64,000 nucleotides of DNA from Phycisphaerales bacterium (GCA_035627955.1 DASPKU010000021.1:124001-188000); one strand, 5' to 3'. Shown: positions 31,655-39,741, counted from the first letter of the stretch. The notes: a model not told the origin generated them from the letters alone. Program-made: numbers and translations.

Positions 31655-32323
31655 TTAGCGGGGGAGCTGGGAGCGGAGGGTGGCGGCGGGGAAGAGGCGG
31701 CCGGGGTCGTCGGTGGGGGCGATTTCCGAGTGGAGGTAGACGCGGTTCCCGGGGATGCCCAGCTCGCGGCAGAGGGCGTTGCTGAGGCGGACGAGGCTTT
31801 CCATCTGAGCCCGTGTCGGGCGGGTGCGGTTGCCGTCGCCGACGAGGCAGATGCCGATGGAGTGGCGGTTGAACCAATCGGCCTGGGAGCCCGCGGCGTG
31901 GGCGCCGGGGACCTGGTCGCGCCAGCGGTGGCCGACGAGGATCTCGCCGTCTTCCATGCCGTTGCCGTTGCCGATGACGAACTGGTAGCCGAGGCCCTTG
32001 AGGCCGGAGGCGCGGGCCGCGGCGTCGAGGGAGGCCTGCGTGCCGTGCGGGGTGCCGGAGTCGTGGATGACGATGGCCTGCCAGTTGCCGGGGCGGATGG
32101 CGTTGCGGGTAGCGAAGATGCCCTCGAGGGAATCAACGCCCGCGGTGGCCATGAGGGGGGTGAGCGAGAGGCCCTCAGCGGCGGCGACGGGGCCGCGCTC
32201 CATGAGGAAGAGGCCGCCGCCGACGAGGGTCATGGCGCCGACGAGGGAGGCCCACACGGTCTGGGCGCGCGAGAGGCTCTTGGAGTTCTTCTTGCTGCGG
32301 GAGGCTGGCTTGGTGCGGGCCAT
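31655..32323 (-). CDS. Membrane-anchored N-acetylmuramoyl-L-alanine amidase-like protein
   Basis: A 222-residue protein with a basic start (ARTKPASRSKKNSK), one N-terminal helix (AQTVWASLVGAMTLVGGGLF) and an amidase_2/PGRP-type domain: AIVIHDSGTPHGTQASLD, GLGYQFVIGNGNG, VGHRWRDQVPGAHA, SIGICLVGDGNRTRPTRAQM and VYLHSEIAPTDDPG. His in IHDSG, GAHA and LHSEI and the terminal D could be the zinc site. These enzymes cut the MurNAc-L-Ala bond of peptidoglycan or sense it. ATG 32323 has no strong Shine-Dalgarno; a TACACT -10 lies at 32437-32442. Confidence 0.82.
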   Translation of the reverse strand: MARTKPASRSKKNSKSLSRAQTVWASLVGAMTLVGGGLFLMERGPVAAAEGLSLTPLMATAGVDSLEGIFATRNAIRPGNWQAIVIHDSGTPHGTQASLDAAARASGLKGLGYQFVIGNGNGMEDGEILVGHRWRDQVPGAHAAGSQADWFNRHSIGICLVGDGNRTRPTRAQMESLVRLSNALCRELGIPGNRVYLHSEIAPTDDPGRLFPAATLRSQLPR

Positions 32324-32417
32324 GCGCGTGTCCGTGCGGAGGATTCGATGGCGCTCCCGAGCGGCCGGGATTCCGTGCCATCGGCCTGAGGATCGACACA
32401 ATCACGCGGCGACATTC

Positions 32418-32442
32418 AAATCGCACGCGATTTCCAAGTGTA
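32418..32442 (-). promoter_or_regulatory. Promoter and palindrome upstream of the amidase gene
   Basis: On the minus strand TACACT (32437-32442) is followed at once by AAATCGC-GT-GCGATTT (32418-32433), a perfect 7-bp inverted repeat that would overlap the transcription start, as a repressor site would. The leader to the ATG at 32323 would be about 105 bases. Confidence 0.45.
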
Positions 32443-32520
32443 ACCGGCACGACTGGCGCACGCAGACGTGCGCGGTTGGTCTGTGCGGTGTGTAGTGGCG
32501 CGCGGTTATTGGTCAGACTT

Positions 32521-32544
32521 GGATGTTGTTCGGGATGTTGTTCG
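32521..32544. repeat. 12-bp tandem duplication
   Basis: GGATGTTGTTCG occurs twice in direct succession in the intergenic region beyond the small lipoprotein stop. Confidence 0.7.
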
Positions 32545-32556
32545 GGTGCGGCTCGC

Positions 32557-32778
32557 TCACTCGGGAGTGGCGAGGAGGCGACCCTTGAGGTTGATCTTCA
32601 TCTCGCCCAGCGCGTTCTCGACGCGGCGCGGGGCGCGACGGTCGCGCACGGCGTCGAAGCGGTCGTACTGCGAGCGGGGCTCATCCTCGGGGAAGAGCTG
32701 CTTCTGGCAGCCGAGCGCGAGGAGCGCGGGGGCGGCGAGGAGTGCGAGGAGCAGGAGACGTTGCACGCGTGTGGGCAC
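32557..32778 (-). CDS. Small lipoprotein, 73 aa
   Basis: A 73-residue protein with a lipoprotein signal: RVQRLLLLALLAAPALL followed by lipobox LALGC, then QKQLFPEDEPRSQYDRF and a charged C-terminus (ENALGEMKINLKGRLLATPE). Lipidation of the Cys would anchor it to a membrane. GTG at 32778 follows TACACT (32786-32791) after 7 bases; GTG at 32766 is an internal alternative. Too short for motif-based function. The upstream 441 bases on this strand contain only purine-rich repeats and a hairpin. Confidence 0.72.
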   Translation of the reverse strand: MPTRVQRLLLLALLAAPALLALGCQKQLFPEDEPRSQYDRFDAVRDRRAPRRVENALGEMKINLKGRLLATPE

Positions 32779-32785
32779 GGGAGAG

Positions 32786-32791
32786 AGTGTA
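32786..32791 (-). promoter_or_regulatory. Putative leaderless -10 (TACACT)
   Basis: TACACT, then CTCTCCC, then GTG at 32778. Confidence 0.5.
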
Positions 32792-33075
32792 ACGCGAAGA
32801 GGCGGCAAAGGCAGGAACGCGGAGGGCGGGCATTGAACGCGAAGAGCGCGAAGGGGGAGCGAAGGCGCGAAGGGGAAGGCAGGAACGCGGAGGTGGCGGA
32901 GAAGAGCGGAGGGCGCGGAAGGGAAGCGTTGAAGGAAGAGGGGAGTGGGGGCGCGACGGGGGAGAGACATTTCTCTCGCGGAGACGGGGGGGGCGCGGAG
33001 GGGGAATCGGAAGACGGTGATTGGGCTCAGTCCAAAAACGCAGTGGGCCGCCTGGGGATACCAGGCGGCACACTG
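32792..33075. repeat. Purine-rich repeat region with a long hairpin
   Basis: AAGGCAGGAACGCGGAGG occurs twice (32808-32825 and 32876-32893) amid degenerate AACGCGAAG/GCGCGAAGG units. A hairpin follows at 33041-33075: CAGTG then GCCGCCTGG, loop GGATA, CCAGGCGGC then CACTG, interrupted by one G/A mismatch. The 441-base gap 32779-33219 has no convincing gene. Confidence 0.6.
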
Positions 33076-33219
33076 GAGGAGAGAGAGAAGAGAGGAGATT
33101 GCGTTCGGGGTCGTTCGTCGTCTTCGTGTCGCGGGGGTCAAGGTCGCGACCTCTGCATGTGGTACAGGTTGGGGTCCGGAAAGGTTCAGCGAACAGAACA
33201 CAAAAATGTTGATTTTGTG

Positions 33220-33768
33220 CTAGGCCGTGGTTTCGTCCGGCAGGAGGCGGCCTTGGGGGTCGAGGCGGGCGGTGCCGCGGGCAAGGGCTTGGCGGACGCC
33301 CTCGTAGACCACGGTGCACACGGCCGTGGCGAGGTTGAGGGATCGCTCGCCGGGGACCATGGGGAGGGAGATGAGCCGGTCGGGGTAGGCGACGAGGATG
33401 GACTCGGGGAGGCCCTGGCCTTCGTTGCCGAAGACGAGGAAGTCGCCGCGGGAGAGGGCGACCTGGTTCGCGGTTGGGGTCGAAGGTGAGGGGAAGAGCG
33501 AGCGGCTGGCTTTGGTCGTCAGCAGCCAGATCCGCTCACCCGGGGGCGAGGTCGCGGCGAGGAAGGCGTCCCAGGAGGCGTGCTCAAAAACGGAAAGGCG
33601 GGGCCAGTAGTCCAGCCCCGCCCGTCGGCATGCCTTATCGGATGTGTCGAACGCGAGCGGGTGCACGAGGTGGAGTGCGGAGCCGGTCGCGACACAGGTG
33701 CGCCCGATGTTCCCCGTGTTGTTGGGGATCTGGGGCGCGACCAGGACGACGTGGAAGAGCGGCGTCAC
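33220..33768 (-). CDS. trmL: tRNA (cytidine/uridine-2'-O-)-methyltransferase TrmL-like
   Basis: A 182-residue SpoU-family methyltransferase. The family motifs FHVVLVAPQIPNNTGNIGRT, FLVFGNEGQGLPESIL and ERSLNLATAVCTVVYEG are present, building the trefoil knot that binds SAM. The short single-domain form with N-terminal NTGNIGRTC points to TrmL, which methylates the wobble ribose (position 34) of tRNA-Leu. Length (about 155-180) is normal. GTG at 33768 overlaps the stop of the upstream gene (GTGA), so it is translationally coupled to the thioredoxin-like gene. A CACAAAA/TTTTGTG inverted repeat at the stop (33199-33219) may end transcription. Confidence 0.9.
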   Translation of the reverse strand: MTPLFHVVLVAPQIPNNTGNIGRTCVATGSALHLVHPLAFDTSDKACRRAGLDYWPRLSVFEHASWDAFLAATSPPGERIWLLTTKASRSLFPSPSTPTANQVALSRGDFLVFGNEGQGLPESILVAYPDRLISLPMVPGERSLNLATAVCTVVYEGVRQALARGTARLDPQGRLLPDETTA

Positions 33769-35072
33769 TCCTTGCTGCGGCTCTTGAGGTACTCGTCCTC
33801 CGCTTCGCGCCGGGCCTTGATGCCGGGGTCGGCGCTGAGCACGCGGTCGAGGGCGCCGCGGAAGAGGGACGAGTTCATGAAGCCGGCGTATCGGAGGGTG
33901 TTGTCGGAGCTGACGACCGCGCCCCAAGGCAGGTAGATGGCGTTGTCCTTGGTCTTCACGATGTTGAAGATCGCGCCCTCGGTGTCCAGGACCATGGTGT
34001 GGTTGAGCTTCTGGCGCTCCTGGATGCGCTCGATCTTCTCCTTGAGGGCCTTGGGGTCGGCGTCGAGCTTGTACTCCTTGTTGCCGCCGCTGCCGCCGGA
34101 CTCGATGGTGAGCGGGGACATGACGCCGATGACGACGAGGTCACGCGGGTACTGCCGCTGCACGAGGTTCATGGGCTCAAAGAGGTTGTAGGTGCCGGGC
34201 AGGTCGGGGTGCCAGAAGTACAGCAGGATGGCGCGGCCCTTCATGGTCGGCTTCTTGGGGAAGAAGCCGGCGTCCGGCAGCGAGACGATCACGGGCGGGT
34301 CGGGGTTCTTGGGGTCCTCGGGCTGGTGGCCGTCGGGACGGGGCATGTAGGGCCACTTCACCTTCTTCTTGTCGTAGGCCTCCGGGAGCGGCATCTGGAA
34401 CGGCACCTCGGGGATGTCCGTCATGTCCACTTTGCTGCGGATGGCCTCGGAGCGCTTGCGGTCGAGCTCGTCCTGCTTGTTCTTGGCGGCGATCTCCGCG
34501 TTGAGGCCGGCGGCCTTGTCCTTGGCCTCGCTCACCAGGAAGTCGACGGCGGCCTCAATGGACTCGGTCTGGATGTCGGCGAATCGGAGCTGGCCGGCGC
34601 GATCGACGAGGTAGAAGTCGGGATCGGCGTCCTGCTTGAGGGCTGCGCGGAGGGCGTTTTTGCTGTCGTGGGCGAGGAGGAAGGTGGCCCCTTCGGCTTC
34701 GGTCTTGGGCTTCTTGGCCTCGGCCCAGCCGTCCTTGTGGTGGGCGGCGATGACGATCAGCTCGCCCTTGTGCTTCTCGGCCATGCGCTTGGCGACGTTG
34801 ATGCTCTTGGCGGCCTGGGGGTACCAGTCGTTCCAGAAGAGGATGAGGACCACCTTGCCGTCGAGGGCGCCGGAGGTGGGGGCGGAGCCGTTGGTCCAAT
34901 CGGTGAGCGCGTCGAGCGAGCCGATGGAAAAGGGCTTGAGCTCCAGCGCGTCGAGGGTGCGACGGTGGGCGCCCTCGCCCTCGCGGAGGATGGTGGGCTG
35001 GGCCAGGGCGGGGGTGGCGCAGAGGGCGGCGAAGAGCGCGGCCGCGGCGGAGCGTTTGAACCAGCTGGGCAT
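33765..35072 (-). CDS. Secreted double thioredoxin-like protein lacking CxxC
   Basis: A 435-residue protein with a signal peptide (PSWFKRSAAAALFAALCA, ATPALAQP) and two thioredoxin-fold segments. The first has GKVVLILFWNDWYPQAAKSI, PDFYLVDRAGQLRFADIQ; the second GRAILLYFWHPDLPGTYNLF, NHTMVLDTEGAIFNIV. In both, the position of the redox CxxC is taken by WYPQ or HPDLP, so it cannot be a dithiol oxidoreductase; TlpA/AhpC-like binding or scaffold roles are possible. ATG at 35072 begins the signal peptide. Its stop overlaps the TrmL start. A coiled, Lys/Glu-rich linker joins the two domains. Confidence 0.82.
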   Translation of the reverse strand: MPSWFKRSAAAALFAALCATPALAQPTILREGEGAHRRTLDALELKPFSIGSLDALTDWTNGSAPTSGALDGKVVLILFWNDWYPQAAKSINVAKRMAEKHKGELIVIAAHHKDGWAEAKKPKTEAEGATFLLAHDSKNALRAALKQDADPDFYLVDRAGQLRFADIQTESIEAAVDFLVSEAKDKAAGLNAEIAAKNKQDELDRKRSEAIRSKVDMTDIPEVPFQMPLPEAYDKKKVKWPYMPRPDGHQPEDPKNPDPPVIVSLPDAGFFPKKPTMKGRAILLYFWHPDLPGTYNLFEPMNLVQRQYPRDLVVIGVMSPLTIESGGSGGNKEYKLDADPKALKEKIERIQERQKLNHTMVLDTEGAIFNIVKTKDNAIYLPWGAVVSSDNTLRYAGFMNSSLFRGALDRVLSADPGIKARREAEDEYLKSRSKE

Positions 35073-35212
35073 GAGCAGTCTCCAGACACCGGCGAATGCC
35101 GGGGTACACAGGTTAGCGTGCCGGTAGCGGCAGGGTTCTCCACTCCTTCTAACGATGAGCGCGGAGGGGGAGCCCGTCGGGTTAGACGCACCGGAACCGG
35201 TTTGGTTCACGG

Positions 35213-36037
35213 CTATTGCGGGTTGACCAGGCGCGAGAGGGCGATGGCCGCGGCGGTGGCGATGTTGAGGGAGTCGGCCCCCTCGGCCATGGGGATGCGG
35301 ACGTGGAGGGGGCAGCGAGCGAGGGCGGCGGGGGTGAGGCCAGGGCCTTCGGCACCCAGGAGGAGGGCGTAGCGGGGGCTGCCGGGGGTGGTGGGGGGCG
35401 GGAGGTGGTGGAGGGGGGTGGCGGAGGGGCTGGGGGTGAGGGCGAGGAGGGTGAAGCCTGCCTCGGTGACTTGATCGAGGGCGGTCGGCCAGGGTTCGAG
35501 GATGGTGAAGGGGATGGTCAGGGCGTGACCGATGGAGACGCGGAGGGCCTTGCGGTAGAGGGGGTCGCAGCAGCCCGGGGAGAGGAGGACGGCGGAGCCA
35601 CGGCCGGCGAGGCAGGCGAGGTTGCGGAAGACGGAGCCGATGTTGTCGGTGTTGGCGGTGTTCTCGAGGATGATGAGGACACGGGAGGCGAGGAGGTCGG
35701 TGACGGGAGGGTTGGGGGTGCGGAAGGCGGCGGCGAGGACGCCGCGGTGGAAGGCGAAGCCGAGGATTTGCTGGAGGAGGTCGTTGGGGGCGGTGAAGAC
35801 GGGGACGTCGGGCGGCAGGGTGGGGAGGAGATCGGCCAGGCGGTCGACGGCGTTAGTGGCGAGCACGAGCGAGTGGAGCGGGTAGCGGGAGGCGAGGAGC
35901 TTGCGGACCACGAGCTCGCCCTCCGCGATGAAGGTGGGGCGGCCTCCTTGCGAGTCGAGGGCGCGGAGCTGGGCGTCGGTGAGGTTGAGGTAGGGGGCGA
36001 GGCGGGGGTCGGAGGTGGAGGAGAGGGGGATGAGCAC
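35213..36037 (-). CDS. TrmH family RNA 2'-O-methyltransferase
   Basis: A 274-residue SpoU/TrmH protein with an N-terminal substrate-binding part (LTDAQLRALDSQGGRPTFIA, EGELVVRKLLASRYPLHSLV) and a C-terminal knot: VLIILENTANTDNIGSVFRN, YALLLGAEGPGLTP, RIPMAEGADSLNIATAAAIA. The family adds 2'-O-methyl groups to rRNA or tRNA using SAM; the N-terminal L30e-like half suggests rRNA. Target unknown. GTG 36037 is divergent from the small gene at 36058, just 20 bases away, and TAATAC (36045-36050) forms its -10. Many leucines and prolines in the linker (TPSPSATPLHHLPPPTTP) are unusual. Confidence 0.88.
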   Translation of the reverse strand: MLIPLSSTSDPRLAPYLNLTDAQLRALDSQGGRPTFIAEGELVVRKLLASRYPLHSLVLATNAVDRLADLLPTLPPDVPVFTAPNDLLQQILGFAFHRGVLAAAFRTPNPPVTDLLASRVLIILENTANTDNIGSVFRNLACLAGRGSAVLLSPGCCDPLYRKALRVSIGHALTIPFTILEPWPTALDQVTEAGFTLLALTPSPSATPLHHLPPPTTPGSPRYALLLGAEGPGLTPAALARCPLHVRIPMAEGADSLNIATAAAIALSRLVNPQ

Positions 36038-36057
36038 GCCGATGGTATTATTTGCAC
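36038..36057. promoter_or_regulatory. Overlapping divergent leaderless promoters
   Basis: Only 20 bases separate the two start codons. The stretch GTATTAT (36045-36051) gives TAATAC on the minus strand (7 bases before GTG 36037) and TATTAT on the plus strand (6 bases before ATG 36058). Both -10 elements therefore share the same base pairs, so the two polymerases would compete. Confidence 0.55.
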
Positions 36058-36333
36058 ATGCTGGGTGAGGATATTTACAAGCGGATCAAGGCTCCCGAGT
36101 TCCGACCGTTCTACCTCGTCATGGCGAGCGGGGAGCGGGTTTTCGTGCGGCATCCAGACTCGATCTCGTTCACAAGCACGGAATACAAAGGGAAGCGGAT
36201 CTTCGGGCGGTCGTTCAACGTGCTGGAGATCAAGGACGGCGTGGTGGTCGAGCGGTACATCTCACTTCCGATGGTCGCGCAGATTCTGGACGAGTACCCG
36301 CTGGATGGCAGCGGTCTCCAGAACGCGGGCTGA
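36058..36333 (+). CDS. Small conserved hypothetical protein, 91 aa
   Basis: A 91-residue protein with an RPFYLVMASGERVFVRHPDS segment. This R-P-F-x-h-x-h-x-(D/S)G-x3-h-x-HP pattern belongs to a small family abundant in planctomycetes, whose function is unknown; recognition is from memory. The rest is beta-rich (KRIFGRSFNVLEIKDGVVVE, RYISLPMVAQI). ATG at 36058 follows TATTAT after 6 bases; a TTG two codons earlier is unlikely. pdxA starts 14 bases after its stop, so the two genes probably share a transcript. Confidence 0.78.
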   Translation: MLGEDIYKRIKAPEFRPFYLVMASGERVFVRHPDSISFTSTEYKGKRIFGRSFNVLEIKDGVVVERYISLPMVAQILDEYPLDGSGLQNAG

Positions 36334-36347
36334 CCCAGTTGCTCCGA

Positions 36348-37349
36348 GTGAACTCGCATATCGGCATCACGATGGGCGACCCCGGCGGGATTGGGCCGGA
36401 GGTGGTGGTGCGCGCGCTGGCGGATGAGCGGGTGCGGGGGCTGGCGCGGTTCACGGTGTTTGGGGTGGAGGGGGTGCTGGCGGAGGCGGCGCGGGTGTAT
36501 GGGGTGGGGTGGCCGGCGGAGGGGGTTGTAGTTGAGGCGCGGGCCGAGGACGGATCGTGGCACCCGGAGCGCGGCACTGCGCGGGGCCATGATGCGCGGA
36601 ATGGGGAGGCTTCGTTCCGCTTCGTGGAGCGGGCGATTGAGTGCGCGAAGCTGCCGGTGGGGGATGCTCGGCGGGTAGACGCGGTGGTGACGGGGCCGAT
36701 CTCGAAGGAGGCGTGGGCGCTGGCGGGGCACCGGTGGCCAGGGCACACGGAGTTGTTTGCGGCGCGGTTTGGCACTGAGCGGTACGCGATGATGTTCTAC
36801 GCGCCTCCCGCGGCGGATGCCCCCTCGCTCAATGTGATATTGGCGACGACGCACGTGCCGCTGCGGGATGTGCCGGGGGCGGTGACGCGGGGGCGCGTGC
36901 TGGAGGTGATTGAGCTTGCGGATGAGGCGCTGCGGCGGCTAGGGGTGGACAGGCCGCGGGTGGGGGTGTGCGGGTTGAATCCGCACGCGGGGGAGAGTGG
37001 GCTGCTGGGGACGGAGGACCGGGATGTGATCGCGCCGGCGGTGGAGGAGGCGCGGGCGAGGGGGATCGAGGTGACGGGGCCGTGGCCGGGGGACACGGTG
37101 TTCTTGAAGGCGCTGCACGGGCCGGGGCAGCGGCCGAGCTTTGACATCGTGGTGGCGATGTATCACGACCAGGGGCTGGCGCCGGTGAAGCTGATGGCGC
37201 GGGACCGGACGGTGAACGTCACGGTGGGGCTGCCGGTGGTGCGGACGAGCCCGGACCATGGGACGGCCTTTGATATCGCGGGGAAGGGCGTGGCGGACGC
37301 GGGGAGCATGAAGGCGGCGATTGAGTTGGCGGTGCGAATGAGTCGGTAG
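36348..37349 (+). CDS. pdxA: 4-hydroxythreonine-4-phosphate dehydrogenase PdxA
   Basis: A 333-residue PdxA, the vitamin B6 pathway enzyme that oxidises 4-phosphohydroxy-L-threonine with NAD(P)+. The start GITMGDPGGIGPEVVVRAL is diagnostic; metal-binding His residues appear in WPGHTELFA, GLNPHAGESGLLG and AMYHDQGLAPVK, and RTSPDHGTAFDIAGKG closes the active site. GTG at 36348 gives the normal N-terminus; TTG at 36339 is possible. A segment near residues 66-88 (EDGSWHPERGTARGHDARNG) is longer than I recall from the family and includes a match to half of the palindrome family. Probably co-transcribed with the gene upstream. Confidence 0.94.
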   Translation: MNSHIGITMGDPGGIGPEVVVRALADERVRGLARFTVFGVEGVLAEAARVYGVGWPAEGVVVEARAEDGSWHPERGTARGHDARNGEASFRFVERAIECAKLPVGDARRVDAVVTGPISKEAWALAGHRWPGHTELFAARFGTERYAMMFYAPPAADAPSLNVILATTHVPLRDVPGAVTRGRVLEVIELADEALRRLGVDRPRVGVCGLNPHAGESGLLGTEDRDVIAPAVEEARARGIEVTGPWPGDTVFLKALHGPGQRPSFDIVVAMYHDQGLAPVKLMARDRTVNVTVGLPVVRTSPDHGTAFDIAGKGVADAGSMKAAIELAVRMSR

Positions 37350-37397
37350 GTCCGCCAGGACTTCTGGGTCGCCGAGGTCCGATTCAGGGGTAGTTCC

Positions 37398-37403
37398 TAC
37401 CCT
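37398..37403 (+). promoter_or_regulatory. Putative leaderless -10 (TACCCT)
   Basis: TACCCT, then CCGCCC, then GTG at 37410. Confidence 0.5.
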
Positions 37404-37409
37404 CCGCCC

Positions 37410-38900
37410 GTGCCCCCTGCCGCGCTGAAGCACGAGTCCCCACTGTTAGAGCTGCTCCGTATCGCGGGGCCGACGGTGGCGACGATGACGTCGTACACGG
37501 TGATGCAGTTCGCGGACAAGTGGCTGGTGTCGCGCCTGGGGCCGGAGTTCGTGGGCGGGCAGGGCAACGGCGGGCTGGTGGCGTGGCTGCCGCAGTCGAT
37601 CGCGATGGGCATGTTCACGGTGGTGAACACGTACGTGTCGCAAAACATGGGGGCCAGTAAGCCGGAGCGCGGGCCGGCGTACGCGTGGAACGCGCTGTAC
37701 CTGGCGGTGGCGTGGTACGTGGTGTTCCTGCTGCCGATGCCGAGTTTTCTGCCGTGGATGTTCAGGGTGGCGGGGGTGGAGGAGGGGCAGACAGCGCTGG
37801 CGGCGACGTACGGGTCGATCCTGTTGTACGGCGGGCTGTTGAACCTGTGGACGCGGGCGATCTCGCAGTTTTTCTACGGGATGCACCAGGCGAGCGTGGT
37901 GATGGTGGCGGGGATCGCGGCGAACGTGGTCAACATCGTGATCTCGGCGCTGCTGGTGTTCGGCAATGAGCCGTGGCCCGAGGACTTCGGATGGTTCGGG
38001 CGGGCGCTGGAGCCCGTGGCGGTGGCCATGGGCATCCCACCGATGGGCATTGCCGGGTCGGCCTATGGCACGATCATCGCCACGGCCGTTGAGTTTGCGA
38101 TTCCGATGGCGGTGTTCCTGGGGCCGAAGCTCAACGCGAAGTATCAGACGCGGGCGGCGTGGCGGGTATCGTGGCAGCACCTCAAGGAGATCATCAGGAC
38201 CGGGTGGGCCGCGGGGCTGATGTTCGGGAACGAGATGATCTGCTGGGGGTACTTCATGGTGCACCTGGTGAGCGGGTTCGGGAAGGCGCACGCGTCGGCG
38301 GGGTGGATCGCGCACCAATACATGTCGCTGTCGTTCATGCCGGCGGTAGGGCTGAGCGTGGCGGCGACGGCGATTGTCGGGAAGTACATGGGGGCGAACC
38401 GGCCGGACATCGCGGAGAGGCGGGCGTGGCTGGCGGTGGCTCTGGCGGCGGGGTACATGGGGCTGTGCGGGGTGTGCTTCGTGGTGTTCCGCGGGGCGCT
38501 GATGCGGTTCTTTATCGAGGAGGGGACGCCGCCGGCGGAGGTGGAGGAGCTGGTGCGGCTGGGGTCGCTGATGCTGATCGCGACGGCGTGCTTCCAGCTG
38601 TTTGACGCGGGGGCGATGGTGCTTTCGGGGGCCCTGAGGGGGGCGGGGGACACGGTGGTGCCTGGTGTGGCGACGGTGGTGACGTCGTGGGGGATCATCG
38701 TGGGGCTGGGGACGCTCCTGACGTACCTGTACCCGCAGCTGGAGTCGCTGGGCGCGTGGATCGGCGCGGCGGTGTACATCTTCACGCTGTGCGTGATCCT
38801 GCTGCTGCGGTTTGCGTCGGGGCGGTGGAAGACCATCAAGCTGCTGAAGCCGGAGACGGGGACGCAGGACGTGGCGGGGACGACGGATGGGATCGTTTGA
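37410..38900 (+). CDS. MATE family multidrug/solute efflux protein
   Basis: A 496-residue integral membrane protein with about 12 helices in two repeats. MATE features are LLRIAGPTVATMTSYTVMQF, DKWLVSRLGPEFVGGQGNG, and the second repeat GWAAGLMFGNEMICWG, SLSFMPAVGLSVAATAIVGK, and DAGAMVLSGALRGAGDT. MATE proteins export drugs or metabolites in exchange for Na+ or H+. Helices near SLMLIATACFQLFDAGAMV and LGAWIGAAVYIFTLCVILLL complete the C-lobe. GTG 37410 follows TACCCT after 6 bases. It has no obvious operon partner; the neighbour beyond is convergent. Confidence 0.92.
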   Translation: MPPAALKHESPLLELLRIAGPTVATMTSYTVMQFADKWLVSRLGPEFVGGQGNGGLVAWLPQSIAMGMFTVVNTYVSQNMGASKPERGPAYAWNALYLAVAWYVVFLLPMPSFLPWMFRVAGVEEGQTALAATYGSILLYGGLLNLWTRAISQFFYGMHQASVVMVAGIAANVVNIVISALLVFGNEPWPEDFGWFGRALEPVAVAMGIPPMGIAGSAYGTIIATAVEFAIPMAVFLGPKLNAKYQTRAAWRVSWQHLKEIIRTGWAAGLMFGNEMICWGYFMVHLVSGFGKAHASAGWIAHQYMSLSFMPAVGLSVAATAIVGKYMGANRPDIAERRAWLAVALAAGYMGLCGVCFVVFRGALMRFFIEEGTPPAEVEELVRLGSLMLIATACFQLFDAGAMVLSGALRGAGDTVVPGVATVVTSWGIIVGLGTLLTYLYPQLESLGAWIGAAVYIFTLCVILLLRFASGRWKTIKLLKPETGTQDVAGTTDGIV

Positions 38901-38907
38901 GGCGAAG

Positions 38908-39576
38908 TCAGGCTGAGAGCTGGCGGGCCATGTCGAAGTTCAAGTTGATGAGTTCGAGCAGCGGCACGGGGACCCGAGACGTTGCTGCGAGCGGCTTCGA
39001 TTCCTTCGTGAACAGTGGCGGGTAAATACTGAAGCCCTGCGAGGGCGTGAGCGCTGCCACCTCGCGTCTCCAACCAGCCCATCGGAGGTCCGCGTAGAAT
39101 TCTTCGCGTGCGTCGTGGTTCAACATCGATGTCACCCACTGGGAATGACTCAGCTCGAGACACTCCCAGCTCAAAGCTGCGGGATCGAAGTAGAACACCC
39201 GCTGCTTGTGGGTCTCCCCGAGAGCGCCGCCGTTGATCGCGAACACGCCTCCGAGGACATCGATGCCCACGACGATGCCGGCTGGCGGCGCACCGTCCCA
39301 CCCTAGCACTGCGGTCATTGATGTGATCGAAAAGGGAGACTGGTCACTCCGACTGCCCAGCATCCGGGTCCAGCCGTCATCGAGAACCACACCTCCCGTG
39401 TGACGGGCCAGGCAGCCGAGGTAGCTCCTGGTTGTCACCTGCAGCCGAAGCAACTCGTCGGCCCCAGCGGAATATTCTGCCTCAGCGACCACCGCTCCTT
39501 GCGCGGCTAGCAGCACGGACCGAAGCTCGGCCCAGGAGGATGCCGAGGGATCGTCGAGTTCCTCAAGCGGTCGCAT
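38908..39576 (-). CDS. DUF2625 family protein
   Basis: A 222-residue cytoplasmic protein of the DUF2625 family. The pattern fits the family along its whole length: MRPLEELDDPSASSWAELRS, LLRLQVTTRSYLGCLARHTG, GVVLDDGWTRMLGS, VGIDVLGGVFAINGGALGE, VFYFDPAALSWECLELSHSQ, WAGWRREVAALTPSQGFSIY and PVPLLELINLNFDMARQLS. Function of the family is unknown. ATG at 39576 follows TACCTT (39583-39588) after 6 bases. The long open frame upstream on this strand is a shadow of the TPR-alphaCTD gene. Base composition is slightly lower in GC than in the neighbours, with more varied codons. Confidence 0.88.
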   Translation of the reverse strand: MRPLEELDDPSASSWAELRSVLLAAQGAVVAEAEYSAGADELLRLQVTTRSYLGCLARHTGGVVLDDGWTRMLGSRSDQSPFSITSMTAVLGWDGAPPAGIVVGIDVLGGVFAINGGALGETHKQRVFYFDPAALSWECLELSHSQWVTSMLNHDAREEFYADLRWAGWRREVAALTPSQGFSIYPPLFTKESKPLAATSRVPVPLLELINLNFDMARQLSA

Positions 39577-39668
39577 CGAGGCAAGGTACCGGGAGTCGGC
39601 GGGACCTTGGGCGACCAGCGACCCCCTGGCGGGGCGGGCGCGGGGGTGGTTTGGGGCGGCGTCGCGCC

Positions 39669-39741
39669 TAAACTTCCCGCCCAAATCGCTTTGACAAACT
39701 CCCACGGCCTGGGTTTGGGGCCGTGGTTTTCCAGCAGGAGC
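39669..39741 (+). promoter_or_regulatory. Leader with terminator-like hairpin (attenuator candidate)
   Basis: TAAACT (39669-39674) is a likely -10. In the leader, CCACGGCC (39702-39709), 9 bases, GGCCGTGG (39719-39726) and TTTT form an intrinsic-terminator-like hairpin. CAGGAG follows just before ATG 39742. Such an arrangement can attenuate transcription or trap the ribosome site. Confidence 0.5.

Noticed and set aside
36541-36565. Match in pdxA to the right half of the GATCCG-arm palindrome (CGAGGACGGATCGTGGCACC)
   Set aside because: The left arm is absent, so there is no hairpin; could be a decayed copy or chance, and it was not counted as a family member.
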